Part shown: in pieces, positions 33,822-48,000 of the stretch
Numbering within the stretch: the first letter of the stretch is position 1
Layout: every line of letters starts with the position of its first letter
Source: Daphnia carinata
Taxonomy: Eukaryota; Arthropoda; Branchiopoda; Diplostraca; Daphniidae
Direction of reading: 5' to 3'
DNA: 64,000 bases
Assembly (NCBI RefSeq): GCF_022539665.2
Contig: NC_081332.1
Span: 5,918,303 to 5,982,302 of the forward strand
Program-made: the position numbers and the translations under genes
The notes under the pieces: generated by a model
Databases searched by the model: none
What the model was told of the DNA's origin: nothing
What the model saw: only the letters and a program-made list of their open reading frames with translations

Positions 33822-36800
33822 TTAAAGGAGTGTGTGACGCGTTTCAACGATCAGAAGACTGACCACGGCCGACGTCAACATTACCCCGGACGTCACGAAG
33901 CAAGAAGCCAGCACCGTGCACTCGAGCATTGAGTCGTAGACGAAGAGTCCTGCAAGTCCGGCACCACGGCTTAAGGTGTTTATCAAACCCCAACCAGTCG
34001 CTCTTTAAAAAAAAAAAACAGTTATTTCATAAATTTGCGTACTTAGGTATTTACGACAGCTTCAGGCATACCTGATAGATGTGGGGCACGTCTCTGTAGA
34101 GGCCACCGTCAGTGAGGCCAATCCAACCGCAAAAACGGCATTGAAGGCTGCTTCCACTGCAATGACAGCCTCTGGAGATCTCACGGCCGCTAACGTAAGT
34201 GTTAACAAACTACACGTTAGGAGGGATATACCTATTTGTAGAACGTAAGGATTCAGGTTAGAAAAATTGTTGAATTGACCGTTGTAAGAATGTTGCGTTA
34301 TACTGATAAGTCTGGCGCGGCCAAATCGATCCATGAAGATGGCCGCCAAGACAAGGCCAGGTATGAGTGCGACCTCGCCTATCAGATGTTCGAGGAAGAC
34401 TTCTCCCAGATGGATGTTGTAGTCGAAGTCGAGGGCACAGAACGCGTCCATACTGTCAAACGTCGTGCCCTCCATTGTGCAACTCTCGAAGCGATAGGGA
34501 AAGAAATCCGTGTCGACGAAGGTTGACTTTAAAATGGTGGAATTGCGGAACAGGGACCGGCTAGATTTGATTTTGATGAACGAAACACGATCGAAGTAGC
34601 ACGAATCGAAAACAACGTGATTGAGGATTATGTTTTCGAAACGAACGTTGGTGAAACGACCGTTGACGTAGATCACATTTTCCATTGACTGATTGAATTG
34701 GATGTTGGCGTAGCTAACGTTTGTCAGCGTCGAAGATCTGAGTTTAAAGTCTTGTCCCTTTAGATATTTAACATATTCCGGGAACCAAAGAGACAGCCCG
34801 TAGTACCTTTGAATAATATATTTTTCAAGATTTTTTATTAACTGACCATAAAAAAAGAACAATTTTCGAATTTACCCAAACGAAGCGAAAATCCAAGTGA
34901 CGAGGAGTGGGAGCGTAGCTCGTCTGTGATTGGCAGCAAAAATTTTCGAGATGAGCGATCCAAACTGTAGAAAAAAAATTTACAAACGAGAAACTGTAAG
35001 AACCCAGTCACGATTTTTCGTTTCAGTCAGGTGAAGCCATCGATTTTTTGTTTAGTTATTACTGCGGATCAGGAAAAGCAGGCAATTGACATTTTAACGA
35101 AATCGTGCGAGAAGAATGAGTTGAATTCAGCAATTGCTAACCAATGGAAGAAAGAAAACTAGTCATGGGATGGGGGAGAAAAGAGGCTGAGGTTTTGACT
35201 GAAAGTTATTTCGAATTTGGGTTTTCCCCTAATGTTGAATATGCGTTCGTTCTTAAAAGAGCCACAGAAACCACTAGCGTGAAAGTATGTTTCGTTTACA
35301 ACTTGCTACACATTTTCAAGTTAAGGAAAATGAAAGAAAACAAGGAAAAAAATCCAGTTAATCTCAGAATCTTTCTCGGTTTGCGTTAAGATAAATAGGG
35401 TTGGAGGGTAGCCAACCATTGGGATCAGACGAATTGCAGAAAGAATGGCGTGCCGTTAATATAGACAACAAATTGCTTTACAGATGGCTTAGTTAGGAAT
35501 TAGGTTAATGTCAACTTTATCAGTCGGCTCTTTTAGAGCGAGGGTCCCAGCGAGTCTGGAAGAAAACAATCGGATTAAATGAATGTAATTACATTGGCCA
35601 ACGTGTACGACAGAACCGAAAGAATGGATTTCTGTCGGACTGTCGTGGGATGAGATGTTTCCTGGTCCTTGTCCTGGCTGTTTTCTCTTCTAAGTTGATG
35701 TTTTTGAGATGATGGTAGATCTGTTTCGGATACTTTGTACTCATCCACAGTCAGCTTGGGGTGATTCTTTTGAAATATTCTCTGTTTAAAACACGTTTAA
35801 AAGAAAAAAGGAAAACGGGGTAATTAGTCGTCGTTCTTTGCGACACGCGCACACCAGATGCTCCGTTAACAACAGCTGATCAGTAAATAAGAAAGCGTGC
35901 CATAGATATTATTGCGGTTAAAACGACTGGGACTTTTTTTTTGACTAAAATATAGGATGCTTCAATATCCTCTCTAGTCGTCAACGACAGATAACACGCG
36001 ATTCAACTCAAATTTTTACTGTGTGGTCAGGGACCCGCACTGTTACCTCGTCATCCGTAAGCACTTCTGCTCGTACGCGAACTTCATTTACACGTATTAT
36101 TTATAGTCATTGCTCCATATACTAAGCTAGCTTAACGTAGATTTCGCTCGAGTTTATGGAACGACCAGGAATGACATATTCATTATGTACTTGGTAAATG
36201 ACGAGCGCCTCGCTTTCGTGCCCGATTTGCAGAAGGATGCGTGGTGATTCGGGCAGGGCCAACAACCCAACGACGGCCAACGGCGTGGGAATTGCGCAGA
36301 CGATCAAGAATATGTGCCAGGCGCTAAAATGTTCCTGGCCGTCCAGCACCACCATCAAACCTAGAAACACACATGTAGACACAAATCACGGACAGGCGTA
36401 AGGAAATTTGTTGCAAACATATCGGAATTTGCCGCGTGAAAACCGAAAGACCGTGACCCAATTCTCAGGTGGTAGTTCGCATCAGCAATCGATACCTGCC
36501 TGCCTTCCCTTCAAATTGTTTTTTTTTTTTTTTTTTTTTTTTTTGTTTCATTATTGGTTGCATGACCTCATAAGCAGCATCCTCCTACTGCTGGTTTTCA
36601 AATGCGATTTGTGTTTCTTTTGTTTTCAGATTTCCAACGGTTTCACCCACCCACATCATCCCAGCGTGTGTTTCTACAACTTACGGTGATTGCGGCCAAC
36701 CCAATTTCTCATCAAGGCTTGGGCGTATTACAGGTAACCCTTCATTGCATAGCAAGCTCATCTGCCGGCTATATAATAGATTCTATGGAAAAAAAATAAG

Positions 36801-39557
36801 CCCGCAATTTCCATGATATATGCATTTTAATCGAGTTTCTAAGAGCCGCCATGCAAATGATTCTTTCTGTGGCGAATCAATTCATTTCTCTCCTCTCGAT
36901 TCCTATAGCTGTTCGCAACGAAAGAGACATACAGAACTGGATTCTGACCTGTTTTGGGGAGGATGGCCCATGCCATTAGAGCGACGTAGATGCCACCAAA
37001 GGCCCAGCAGGCGAGGAGTGCGCTCAGGTACTTGACTCTTTGCGGCCGCGGGATGAATTCACTGAAGTAAGCGATGAGTATGGGCAACGAACCACCCAGT
37101 CTGGAATATTAATGCAACAATAAAGAGATAAAGAAGAAGAAAACGAGGCAACCAATGGAAGAATCGGTTCAAAATCCTCCGTTAAGTTATGACATGATGG
37201 AAGAAAGAAAAGGGAGATGCCCATCTTCTAACGGATTTCCATTAAGACCACATTCTTTAACTGGACAAGCGCAGCAAATCTGAAGTCAGCTTGAATGACA
37301 CGTTAAGGTAATAATGGAATAAATCATAACAGTATATGTAAGGGAATAATAGCCGAGATCGTTCACATCGTATTAGCCTAAGCTGTTTACGAGGACGACT
37401 GGCCAGCCGCAGCAATGATGACGGTGCGATAGTGGCACTTGGTGGAACGGGCCACGGGCGGAAGCCATCCGGTCTTTATCCGCGCCGCTGATCGGCACCG
37501 AGGCACCATTCAATTATAACCCTCCAATAGTCTGATTCCTTTTTCATTCTTTTTCCTCCCCCTTCTTCTTCCTGACATGTTGGCTCGTTTCCCAAGTCTG
37601 CTCACTTGGGCCCGCACTAGCCCGTCGCCAAAACTTTCGCTTTCCTTCACCCCTCCTTCGTCACGTGTTTGCTGATAAAAAAAAAAGAGAGGCCAAAGAT
37701 CATTTGGTTGGTAGATTTAAAAAAAAAGCAGTTACGACCATAGATGGAAGAAAAAGGGACGGATTCAATCGAATGTCGTTATCATCGTCCGTCTTCGTCT
37801 TTCAATAGGAATTGACATGAAAAAAAAAAACTTTCTTCCTCCAATTTCGCTCTGAGAATCGGAACGTCAGAGTGGATTGCAGAAGACAAACATGCCAAGT
37901 AAAGAAAAAAAAAAAAAAGAACGGGACATTGGCGGGCTCGGCGTGATAGTTGGATGCGAGCCAAAAGCGTAATTCTCCCGTGTTAGGAAGAGCGGAGGGG
38001 GGAAAGAAAAGCCGAACGCGATAGAATGAAAAAAAAAGCGCAAGGGAGGTAGGAATGAGGGGAGAAAGGAGCCTTTGCTTGTTGGCTGTTTATGTATTGG
38101 TCTATTGGTTATTCGGCCTCTGCCCGGTCTATTTGTTTTGTTGATTACAACCGCGATAAGTCGAATGGATTGCCTCTGGAGGGCCTTACAAAAACTCGTG
38201 AAGATAAATATGGCCCGGTAAAACGAGCTCGTTTTGAAAAAAAGATGTTTCTTGGATGAGCGAATAAAAGAAAACGTAGGAAAATTTAATAAGGAAAAGA
38301 ATCGATAACAATATTTCAATTGCGTTATTTCCGTAGTAAAGCAAGAAGCTGGAAAACTCATTCCGAAAAACCACTTTGCATGTGTTCCTTATTGTCCTCT
38401 TTCGTATAGTGCCGGATCCAATCACTATTGTGATAACGGAGACCCATGTCGTCCTTACTGTCGTAGCAACTCTTTCATTTTCCAATCTCTTCGCGTTTCA
38501 CAAGTGGATGATTTAATGGGGGCCAAAAAAAGAAAGACGAGAATTACCCGATGCCGCCCAGCAGGCGAGCAGTGAGGAAGGTGCCGAAAGTGGGCATAAG
38601 AGCGGCCATCAAGTCGAAAATTGCGGCCAGAGTCATGGCCGTCAGCAGCGTCCTTCTCCGGCCGACACGATCAGCCATGCAGCCCCACAAGAGAGCGCCC
38701 GTCGCTAGGCCCGTATACGTCACCACGCCTGATGCAAAAATAAATAATATTTTATTAAAAATCAATTAAAGCAGGTGGCAGGTCGTGACAGCGAGACTAA
38801 ACGGCGATTCATTTGCTTATCCCTCGAATTTATTGATCGACTTCGTTCGTTATTCGTTATTCGATTAATATGTATAATAAGGTAACATTAATCCCGTTAC
38901 ACAAACTTGACGTTCATGAGTTTTGGGATGACTTTCGCTCGTGCCCTGAAAATGTCAGATGAACGTGTGCAGAGAACGCGTTCGAACGAAACTGAAAGGC
39001 AATTGCATTTAGGTCATGAACCATCGATCGGCTCTTTGTTGTCAATTTCTTATACAGTAGTTTCGTCCAGCGATCTTCTCCGTATGGATTATCGACATCA
39101 ATAAATCGGACCCACTCCCTTTTTCATCTTTCAGAGAATAATGGCGGAATGTTAGGTGCACCGTTACTAACCTAGAACCCGTTTTTCCGTTTGGCTGATG
39201 CAAAAGTCCACCTCGGCGCTGGGCAAGACGAAACCCAAGACCAAAAGTTCGGCCGTGTCGGCTGCCAGTCCCATTCCGCAGGCTGCCAACAACATCCAGT
39301 GGAAACGTCCGATTCCGCACTGGGCGATTCAATACAGAAAGCAAGTCATGATGGGAAGCAATAACAGAAGCTTTGTAGTGCATCAAATCTGATTTGATAT
39401 AACATACCTCGCTGATGGCTCTCTCGTGGAACTCGGATAGCACCGTATCGGTCGTGTCGTCTATGTGTCGAGGCACGCGCTCGGAAGGCTGCGTGTTCAA
39501 AGCCTGAACTTCTTCCTCCAACGAAACTTCCGCCAGTGTTTCTTCCGTGTTCGTCAT
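33822..39557 (-). CDS. SV2-type synaptic vesicle transporter (major facilitator superfamily)
   Basis: Twelve-helix MFS protein of the SV2 family, expected in vesicle membranes. Minus-strand exons in order are 39408-39557, 39172-39319, 38548-38728, 36949-37100, 36137-36360, 35593-35781, 34876-34964, 34304-34806, 34072-34231 and 33822-34002; they join to 658 codons with all phases matching. Features are an acidic N-terminal cytosolic tail; TM1 with MLLAACGMGLAADTAELLVL; the MFS signature GCMADRVGRRRTLL; PESPRILLQIGHESEAL after TM6; SFGYYGLSLWFPEYVKYL at TM7; a long loop between TM7 and TM8 made of pentapeptide-like repeats (NVRFENIIL, FDSCYFDRVSF, STFVDTDF) with several N-x-S/T sites; and MDRFGRARLIS before the last helices. 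This loop matches the luminal domain that marks SV2 rather than SVOP. Whether it is SV2A-, B- or C-like cannot be assigned. The large introns hold no convincing extra exon. Confidence 0.92.
34232..34303 (-). other. 72-nt stop-free intron in the SV2 gene
   Basis: On the minus strand, GTATAACG...AAATAG interrupts the conserved RFGRARLIS|ISLLTC segment. The length is a multiple of three and the frame reads through without a stop (ITQHSYNGQFNNFSNLNPYV...), so retention would add 24 residues. Removal restores the normal family spacing, so splicing is the better reading. Confidence 0.75.
37101..38547 (-). other. SV2 intron 3
   Basis: Intron of 1447 nt with poly-A and poly-T runs and purine-rich stretches. 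No exon is seen inside. Confidence 0.6.
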
Positions 39558-42083
39558 TTTTGTTTTTGTTCCCTTTTTTTTTATTCTTTTTTTTTCAAAC
39601 TTTTCTTTTCGATTGAGCCTAGTGCAAGTAAGTTTTCAGGGATGGATCTTTTAAATTTCAGGAGCTGATCGGGGGGTTGTTGAAGAGGGAGAGATATGAA
39701 CGTCTACGACGTGTACTAGAAGCACAAGAGAGAAGAAGAGAAACACAACATCCAACGCTGCAGGATCGATCTTGTTACACAGTTTGTTCGGTAACAGCAT
39801 CAACCATTTTGGGTCTGCTAGAATGTTGGCACAGGTTGGCACTCAAATGGATGTACTCCGCAACCAAAGGTGCACACAGGAGTGAGCACTGTCCACACAA
39901 GGTACACACTATGCGTCTCGTTTTTTCGGTTTGGTTTACTCAGCACAGAGTTTGGGGCACAATCGAACAAGACGATGGCGTCGCCTTAGCCGACCACTGA
40001 CGCACTGCAGGCAGCAAACAATGAGCAAGTGTCTCCGCCGCCGCCACTGCGCCGTCCCCTTCGTCACGCGCTCATCGCGCTTGCGTGTCAAAACTTTGCC
40101 TTTTGCACCGGTGGGGCCAGGCAACCTCCGTCCTAATGCTTGCCCTGCCCGTCAGTGGTTGTTGCCTTACCCAACTTGTTTTTGTTTTTTTATTTTATTT
40201 TGTTTTGTTTTGTCTTATCTTCTCTTCTAACAACCCTTGGTACAATGAGCTGTGTTCTAGAAACTCGTTAAGAACTCTTCTAGACTGATGCATCGTTTTC
40301 ACTAAAAAAATTTTCTTTAGGATTTTGTGTTTATTCTTGCCGCCCCTAAGTGATGGCCCACAGTTCGTTTTCTTTCTGGCATGGCTAGGCAGAAAGATAA
40401 AGTTGATTTTCCCGTTATCAGCACTTGGCCTTTCCGATGACGATAAAACAAACAAGAGTTTGGGCAACCTTTTCTTTTTGCTCCTGTTACGATAACATTA
40501 TTTTCAACCTGGTCTGGCGTTTCCAGCTAAAACGATGTCGAACCGTATGACGCTGCCATTCCCCAACGGCTTTTAATGACAGCAATCAAAGTGAAAAGGA
40601 TAGAAACTGGAGGAAGTCTTTTACGGATCGAGTGAAAATGAATGGATCCTGTCATCGACAGGCGTAAGCCAATCCTGCCGAGCACTTTGGAGTGCGCATT
40701 TGTCATGAAAAAAACGCTTCAAAAAGGAGGAGGGATCGAGTGAAAGTTGCATGACGTCATCCCGGGCAGAATCAATACGCCCGTGCCCGGCGCATTTCGT
40801 TCCGCTCGACGTGAGTATGTACTGTACGCTGTTTGTATACATACAGAGTGAAATGCAATGTCTGTATGCAGTAGTATGTATATGACTACTGTACATATGA
40901 AATTTCTCCATCTGCAGCGTGTGCCATCGAAGATTGCCAGCACATCCGAGATCAATCAATACCACTGGGACGATTGAAAGCAATGCACTCCTATCCTTCA
41001 TATCACGTCAGGCGTGAAACAAAAACAAAAAAAAAAAAAGGACGTAGTCATATGCAACTGGAGAAAATGGAGATAACCTAGAGAAATTTCCGTCTACCAC
41101 GCCTATAGGTAATACTGCATTGGCTTTTATATGTGCCATCTGATGATGTACTGTATAGACGCTTCAAATAGAGACCGGATGATACCCGCTCTATCTAATA
41201 GGATCCTTTTGCAAAGTGCCGCAAGAGCTACGAAAAAACATTCCGCTTCTTTATTTTTTGGCGTTTTGGAACTGAAGTAACCTCTCTCACCGCTCTCACC
41301 TGATGGACCCGGAAGGGGGCGGGTCGTCTTCCAAACCTGACCGCCCGGAGGTAACAGTTACGCCAACTATCGGTGAGAACTAGTAACTCAGTTGTCCTGT
41401 AGTTTCTTTTCCCTGTACATTTTCTATTTCTTTTTTACCTTAGCGGGGCACCGGCTCCAGGTGTGTGTTACACTACACTACAGACGACTTGAAAGAGAAC
41501 TGTTGAAAGAGACCCGGTTTTGGCCTCGATTCTTCAGTCAGTCGCCTCGCGGGTTCACCTGCGCATCGCGGCACCCGTTCCGTTCCCGTTGGAAAAAAAA
41601 CAAAACAAACAAAAGACGGTGGAAGTTTTCCATTTCATCATTCATCGACATTTCGATACGTGTGCGTTCTCAATTCAGTTGGGTCTTCGATCCCGTTTGA
41701 TTGGCACGGCCGTTCGAGGAAGCGGAACCATAGTGAAATGCCTCTTCGGAAGCGAAAACGATTGAATTATTAAAAAATTTAATCTAGCGTAGGTGTGTGT
41801 GTGTGTATGTCTGAAAGTGTGTGAGTGGTGTTCCTTCCTCGTGCGGATGGAGATTGTCTAGAAATTGAGTGATAACTGTTACTTCCATTCGATTTGTTTA
41901 TTGCCAGTGTACCTGTGACTTGATTCGAACAAGTCGCCTTGAGTGCATACTTGGTGGTCCAACATCGACAGTCAACAATAAGAACAACAACAATAGCAAA
42001 TAAGGCAGACGAGAGAAGAAAAAAGAAAACAGAACAGATACACAGTCATCAAATTTAACGAAACGACTAGCCCAAAGAGCAAA
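39558..42083. promoter_or_regulatory. Divergent upstream region between SV2 and the SEA/EGF gene
   Basis: About 2.5 kb separating two divergently transcribed start codons; it must contain both 5' UTRs and probably both promoters. There is a (GT)n tract near 41793-41806. No clear TATA box or other core motif can be fixed from sequence. The open frames here (for example 39677-40000 plus) lack any recognisable domain. Confidence 0.4.
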
Positions 42084-45000
42084 ATGAGGCCGCGTTCGAC
42101 GTCCCACTTCTTCCTCCTCCTGCTGGCGGTGATTCATCCTTCCCTTACAAGTCTTCAAGACACAAGTAGTAAGCTCCTTTTTGTTTATATTATTTCTTTT
42201 TTTTTCCATCATTGATTTGCTTATTACCGCCAGCTTCTTCTATCCACGTAAGAAACTGCTTGATTTATCCGTTTTCTTTCACACACTATGGCACACAAAC
42301 AGTGTGGATAATCACGAACGCCCATACTTCTGGTAGAACGATCATTAGTGTTTTTTTTTTTTTTTTACCTCATTTTTTTTTTCTTTTAACGGGAATGTTA
42401 GTGGGGAGTGAGAATGTCGGACGGGAGGGAGCCGAATCGTGTTGACCCATAGTTGAAATACTTTGCCTAGTGCCTCGAGTCATGCGTGTTTTGAGGGGAG
42501 GAAAAAAGAAGAGCCGGAGAGGGCACCATCCGACCTTCACTCCATTGTCGTTCATAAACGAAACACGAAGAGAAGGAGAAAGAGAGAGAAACGAAAAAGA
42601 AAAAAAAAGGAGGGAGAGATTTTTTTGGGGAATGAAGTAGAAAATAAAGGGAAGAATAAGAAAGAAGGATGCCCCGTTGGGCTAACGGTACTCTTACCTT
42701 TCGACTGGCCGTGCCGCCATGTTTCTTTCTCCTTACCTGTCTATTTTGTTAGAGAGAGTCTGGTCGAAACTCGTTTAATCTTTTCATGTAATGCGTCTTT
42801 TTTTTTTTTTTTGGAGCTAGAAATTCTACTATATTGTACACGAAACCGAGTAGATCTCTACGTCTGGTATTCGGTTATGTCTGGAACTTTCTCTTCCGCC
42901 ACGTTTCCGGGTTACTATAGTTTCACTAAGATTTATGTCTCTCACCTACATCCGTGACTGGAATCTTTGCACCTGGCCAGCTTCCGTGAACCACCGTCGT
43001 CTTACATAAAACAAAATTCCTTTTCGTGAAAATGACATAAAACTGGACAAAGCAAGCAAATGGAGCTTCGTTTAATGATCCTGTGACGTACCCTAGTATA
43101 CATGAATTAATTGCAATCGTGTAATGGCGCGTAATCAGGTCACAACTGTAACACTGTCGACACGCGGTCGTCCATAGCGGGCGAAAATCCGATTATAAAA
43201 AAAGAATGCACAGTGTACGCAAAAGAAAAAAAAAACAAATAAAATCATTTTTGTAGTGTTACGCGATTGTGCTCAGCGCGCGCGTCAGATTTCCACGAAA
43301 ACCAACGGAATCTAGCCACTTTTTTTGTTGTGTGTTCTTTATTTTTGGAGATTTCATTAATTTTCTATCCGTGGCTTTGCGTGACTCGGTCAATAGACAA
43401 AGGCGTGAGAAATTGGGTGTTTGTCCAGTCGAGCGGTGCTGACTAGACTTAAGGCAGGATCTTGTGAAACCGTCCGAATAAGACGAATTTTTAGCATGAT
43501 ATCCGGCGATGCTTGCAATATGTACCGTAAGGCCACGTCTTTTTCTTGTACAGCATTTCAAATTGTCAGTCTCTGCCCTCTTCCTCACTTCTGCTAGTGA
43601 GAAATGTGCGTGAGTGTTCGACCTCTGATGCCCTATAGCGGGAGCTCAAACCGACTATCGTACACGTAATCACAATCTATCTATTTTCATCACCAGCAAA
43701 CGGTGAACGGGTTCAGGCTGAGGTCCAATAGAGCGAAAAGGCCCTTGCCTTGTCTATACGCTTCAAAGAACGACGTTTCGGTCCCTTTAAGCGGTGACTG
43801 TTAAATCATAACCGTGAGCTGTCCGAAATAATTTCTCATCCAACCTCGTAGTTTATTCATTCGGCATTTTTCACAAGTCATTTTGGAAATCTAGCTGTGT
43901 CGTCTTCCGTTTGTGTATACATCAATCCCTCGATTTGCTGGAAGCTATCGGTCGTTCTTGACCGCTAAGAATGTAGAGTTGTGATCTCCGTTACAGAGGA
44001 ATTAGGTGCTCTATCGGTCAAGACAGTTGTAATCATCTTTTTCTTTTGTTTTTTCTTTCTTTTACTCGATAAAAGTAACGGAATTTTGATTTGATTTGAT
44101 CTTCTTGAAGAGCGCATTCACGTTTTCTTATAATGTGAGCCTCTCGTTAGAAAGCGGGTCGTCAAACGGTTACATTTCTTCTGGCTTTCTCTCGATGTTG
44201 ATGCAATAACTATCCGTAAAAGCCTCGCCTTTAACATTAGTCAAACAAGAGTTCCGGGTGAAAGTTACTATTGACCTAGCTGCTGCTCCTTGATTTTCTC
44301 CGCGTATTTTCGATTTCCTTCCTTGAACACCATCAGATTGCCGTCGAGGAAAACAATAATCTATCGGGCGCTAGAGTAGATCTTAAAAAGCGATTTTCTG
44401 ACTTGTCTCGTTGAAGGCAAAGCCACTCTGGTCCCGACGCGGAGAAAATGGGAAAGAATTTGATGGCTGGCGTTATTGTTGTTGTTGCCGGCTTGCTTGT
44501 GTAATGGCTTTTTAACCGATACAACCCACGGCGGATGTACGGCGGAAGTCGTTACACCTCCGGCTTTCCAACTTTTCCCTTTGTATTTTCATTTGGTTTT
44601 TTTATTTTTCCATTTCCTACTCTCCGTCGTTCGAGAGGAACGAATAACAATGTTTCCTTTTTTTGTTGGTTTCCAGCTACAAAGCTATATACGAGCCTCT
44701 TTGTGAGCTTGTTACGAAGAGCTTGTGTTGTTGACTAGGGCCAATGACTTCTCCTTCCGTACTAGACGAACTTTCAATTCGGGCTCTTTCGATCAGCATA
44801 TCCATAATTGAGATTATAATTAAATTAAAAGACCAGCAAAGCACTGGAGTTTCTTTTGTTATCTATTCAACGCCGACGATGCAAAAAAAATAAGGAGAAC
44901 GACACTCATAGAATAGAGAACAATGAAATTTGTTTTTTACTGATTCATTGGAAAAAAGGAAGACAATAGAAAAACTTGCCGACTCAGAGACAGCCGAATT

Positions 45001-48000
45001 CATTGTCAACTTAGTAAGCAGATGACACATTCTGAATTCATTGGAACACAATGCTTCTTCGTCTGTGCAAGCTATTGTATCATTTTCGCTTAGTTTAGGA
45101 CACTTCAAATGCAAAATTGTTTTCTTGTTTTCCGTTTTCTGTCGTTACCCTCAGCGTCAGCCATTTAAATTTATTTTTAACGACAATCGTTGTGGTATTC
45201 TGAATCACCTTGGTTTTGCGGTGTGATTGGACTGCGCTTTTTCCTCTTTTTCTTTACTGCGTCAACGTAAATTCAAATTGAACACTTGAAATTAAATTTT
45301 TTTTTCCGGTGTCCTTCCTTTTCTAACTAACCATCAATATCTAGGAATTTCCGCATTAATAATTACCTTTTGTTTTTGTTTTTTTAAAGGAGAAAGACAA
45401 AGGGAGAACGACGAATTTCTGCTGGCACGAGATGAACGTTCTGCCGTCGTTCATTTCCCTGATGACAACAACCAACTTCCGGTTCAGTCTGGCGGAGCAT
45501 CAACATGGAGATTCCAGTCGGATGACAACCAACTATCCAATACGCGCCAATCCAAAAGCCAATTTTCCATTCCATTAGGTAAAGCCTCTTAATAGCCAGC
45601 CCATCCAAATAATAAAATTGGTGCAATTGCGTCCATAAAAACAAAACAAGTCGTACTTATCAATGGGGAAAACATAACAACGGCAATAGCAATTTCATTT
45701 CCTCCATTTTTTTTTTTCTTATTGCCACTTAGGAACCACCTCTGGTATGATGGTGCCCGTTTCAGGTACGAGAGGCACGCCATCCGGCGAGGGCGTCAAA
45801 AAGGGACGGAAAGCAACGCCGGATGTCCAGGATATCATCTCGGGCATCGTTCACCTGCTGGGAGGCAAAGTCAACCTTCACGCGGCCAGCGGTGCCACTG
45901 AGGCACCATCGGTCACCTCCGGCAATCCTTCGGGCACCACGCTTTTGCGACCGCAAATGCTGGCCCCGCACTCGACGCGAATCAACAATCGAGCGCCGCC
46001 ACGTATCTCCGAAGTGCCCTTTGAGGCTATTCCTCTGGAATTGGGTAATTCAGCTGGTAGACCCGGTCAGATGTTGCCCTTTGGTGTGCCGTTAAGGCCA
46101 CCGATCTATCCACCCAAACTGCCCCAGACTGGACAGAACGTGCAGGGGCTTCCGTTCACCTCTGGAATTCCACTTCCAATTCAACTGGTTCCGCCCGTTT
46201 CACCAAACCGTCCGTGGCCTCCTGCGAATCCGATCGTATCGGAACCTACCCCTTCCGCTTCGGTAACGGAGAACTCGACCGTTCAAACAAGTTCCAGTCC
46301 ACCCCCGATCGTTCATGTGATAGGAAACTTATCGCAGAGTTTCATCCCGCCGAAAAGCGAAACAACTTTGACCAACTTCTTCCCGGAAAATTCCAGTGTC
46401 CGACATCATCCGGTGATCGTAGTTCCTACTACAACAACGACAACAAGTTTACCGTTGCCGGAATCGACGGCCATTCCGGTTCACCAGTTCACCAGTTCAG
46501 TCGATGCCATATTGCAATCGTCCATCGAAGATGCAGTCTCCTCCAGCAGCCTTATCCCATTGGATATCCCTTCTGTTGTTCCAGCCGTTTCGGCTTCACC
46601 GTTGCCAGTAATACCCTATGCCAGTGAAATCTCTTCTTCGTTGTCTATCCTGCAAAATTGGTCTCCTGCACCGTCAGTTGTGCCACAGTTGGAAGCCGGA
46701 ACGGCCCCAACTGTTCCGCACTTACCTGACAGTAGTAGCTACACGCCTCCGCTTCCATCGGGGCGTCCAGGACAAGTCTTCCATGATGAATATTTGGCTC
46801 CGGCTAATGGCTATGGAGAGATTGACGTTATTACAAGCGACAACATCCAACCTCAAGGAAGTTATGGCGATACATTCGAACTGGTGGTGACCGCTGCACA
46901 GAATTTCGGGGGCTCTTCGCCGCCCATCAATAGCGGAAGACCTTACGTCATCCCAGTCGATATCGACAATGTCCGCGGTGGAATGCAGGCGCCTTCCTCC
47001 ACAGAGACGGACGAATACGTTTCAATCGATGGCCGAAAAACGTACTTTAATCTATTTCCAACGGAAACGGTGGAAGCAGCCGAACCGGTGGTTCAGCCGA
47101 CCGCCATGCCAAAACCAGCACCGGTATTGTGAATTGATCAATTCCTTTCAAGCGATTCATGTGACGTTTCGATATAAACATATTTGGATACCATTGCACG
47201 CATTCGCAGATAAACAGTAATAACGGGTACGGTTACGCTTACCCGGACAGTCCTGTTGAACAAGCACGACCAGCACCCGCGTCCAGGCCCAGTTACACGA
47301 TGCCAGCACCAGCAGCGAGGCCCAGCTACCCGAAACCAGCAGCACCAGTTGTGATTAACCGACCCACAGCTTCGCTGGTTAGAAGACCATCAACAACTCC
47401 ACTCAGGTCTGTTATGATTGCATTGTACAGTAACAATAAAAAACATGCAAAACGACTGTTTATTGACGAATCACGTTTTCACGTAAAATAGCCGAATTGA
47501 TGCCTGCATAGTCGGCGACCCTAATGCCTGTTTGGAACCAAATGAATCGTGCCAGGTTGAAGAAGATGGATCAGCTTGCACTTGCAAACCTGGTTTTGGC
47601 CGAAAGAAATCTAGCGATATTTGTAAAGGTGAAACGAAAAAACACAAAACAAAGCTTGTTTGTTTGAAAATGTCGCTAATGCATTTCTGGTTTTTTTGCG
47701 ATAGCTTTGACCGGACTCCTGGTTTCAATTAGATTAGACCGATTGGATAATCAGAGACTATCCTGGTCGTCTAATTATGCGGATCCCACTAGCCCTGACT
47801 ACCAGCAATTGCAATGGGAAGCAAACAAAGCCGTAAAGATATCTCGTTTTCTACTCAAATTGATTTAGTTAGTTTCAGTGTATCGACCAGAGTTTAATGG
47901 CTTTTAAAATTCACTCACAGATAAATTCCTTGATGGAAATGGCACCGCTGTCGTCCCTTTTTGTTTCGTCGTCTGTCAACAAGTTCTATGCCATTGGCAA

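Noticed and set aside
35515-35570. Possible alternative SV2 exon on the minus strand reading SLAGTLALKEPTDKV
   Set aside because: The frame that looks protein-like does not match the phase of the upstream exon; the matching phase meets a stop after 11 codons.
36683-36740. Possible extra SV2 exon on the minus strand, ending in ACC|GTAAGT
   Set aside because: Exon 36949-37100 joins 36137-36360 in phase and gives the normal family sequence without it; including it breaks the conserved spacing before TM5.
39677-40000. 107-codon plus-strand frame upstream of SV2
   Set aside because: No recognisable domain, no supporting splice or start context, and it overlaps the likely SV2 5' UTR.
42463-42957. 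164-codon plus-strand frame in the first intron of the SEA/EGF gene
   Set aside because: Composed of Lys/Arg/Glu runs from purine-rich tracts followed by unrelated sequence; no domain and no fit to the flanking phases.
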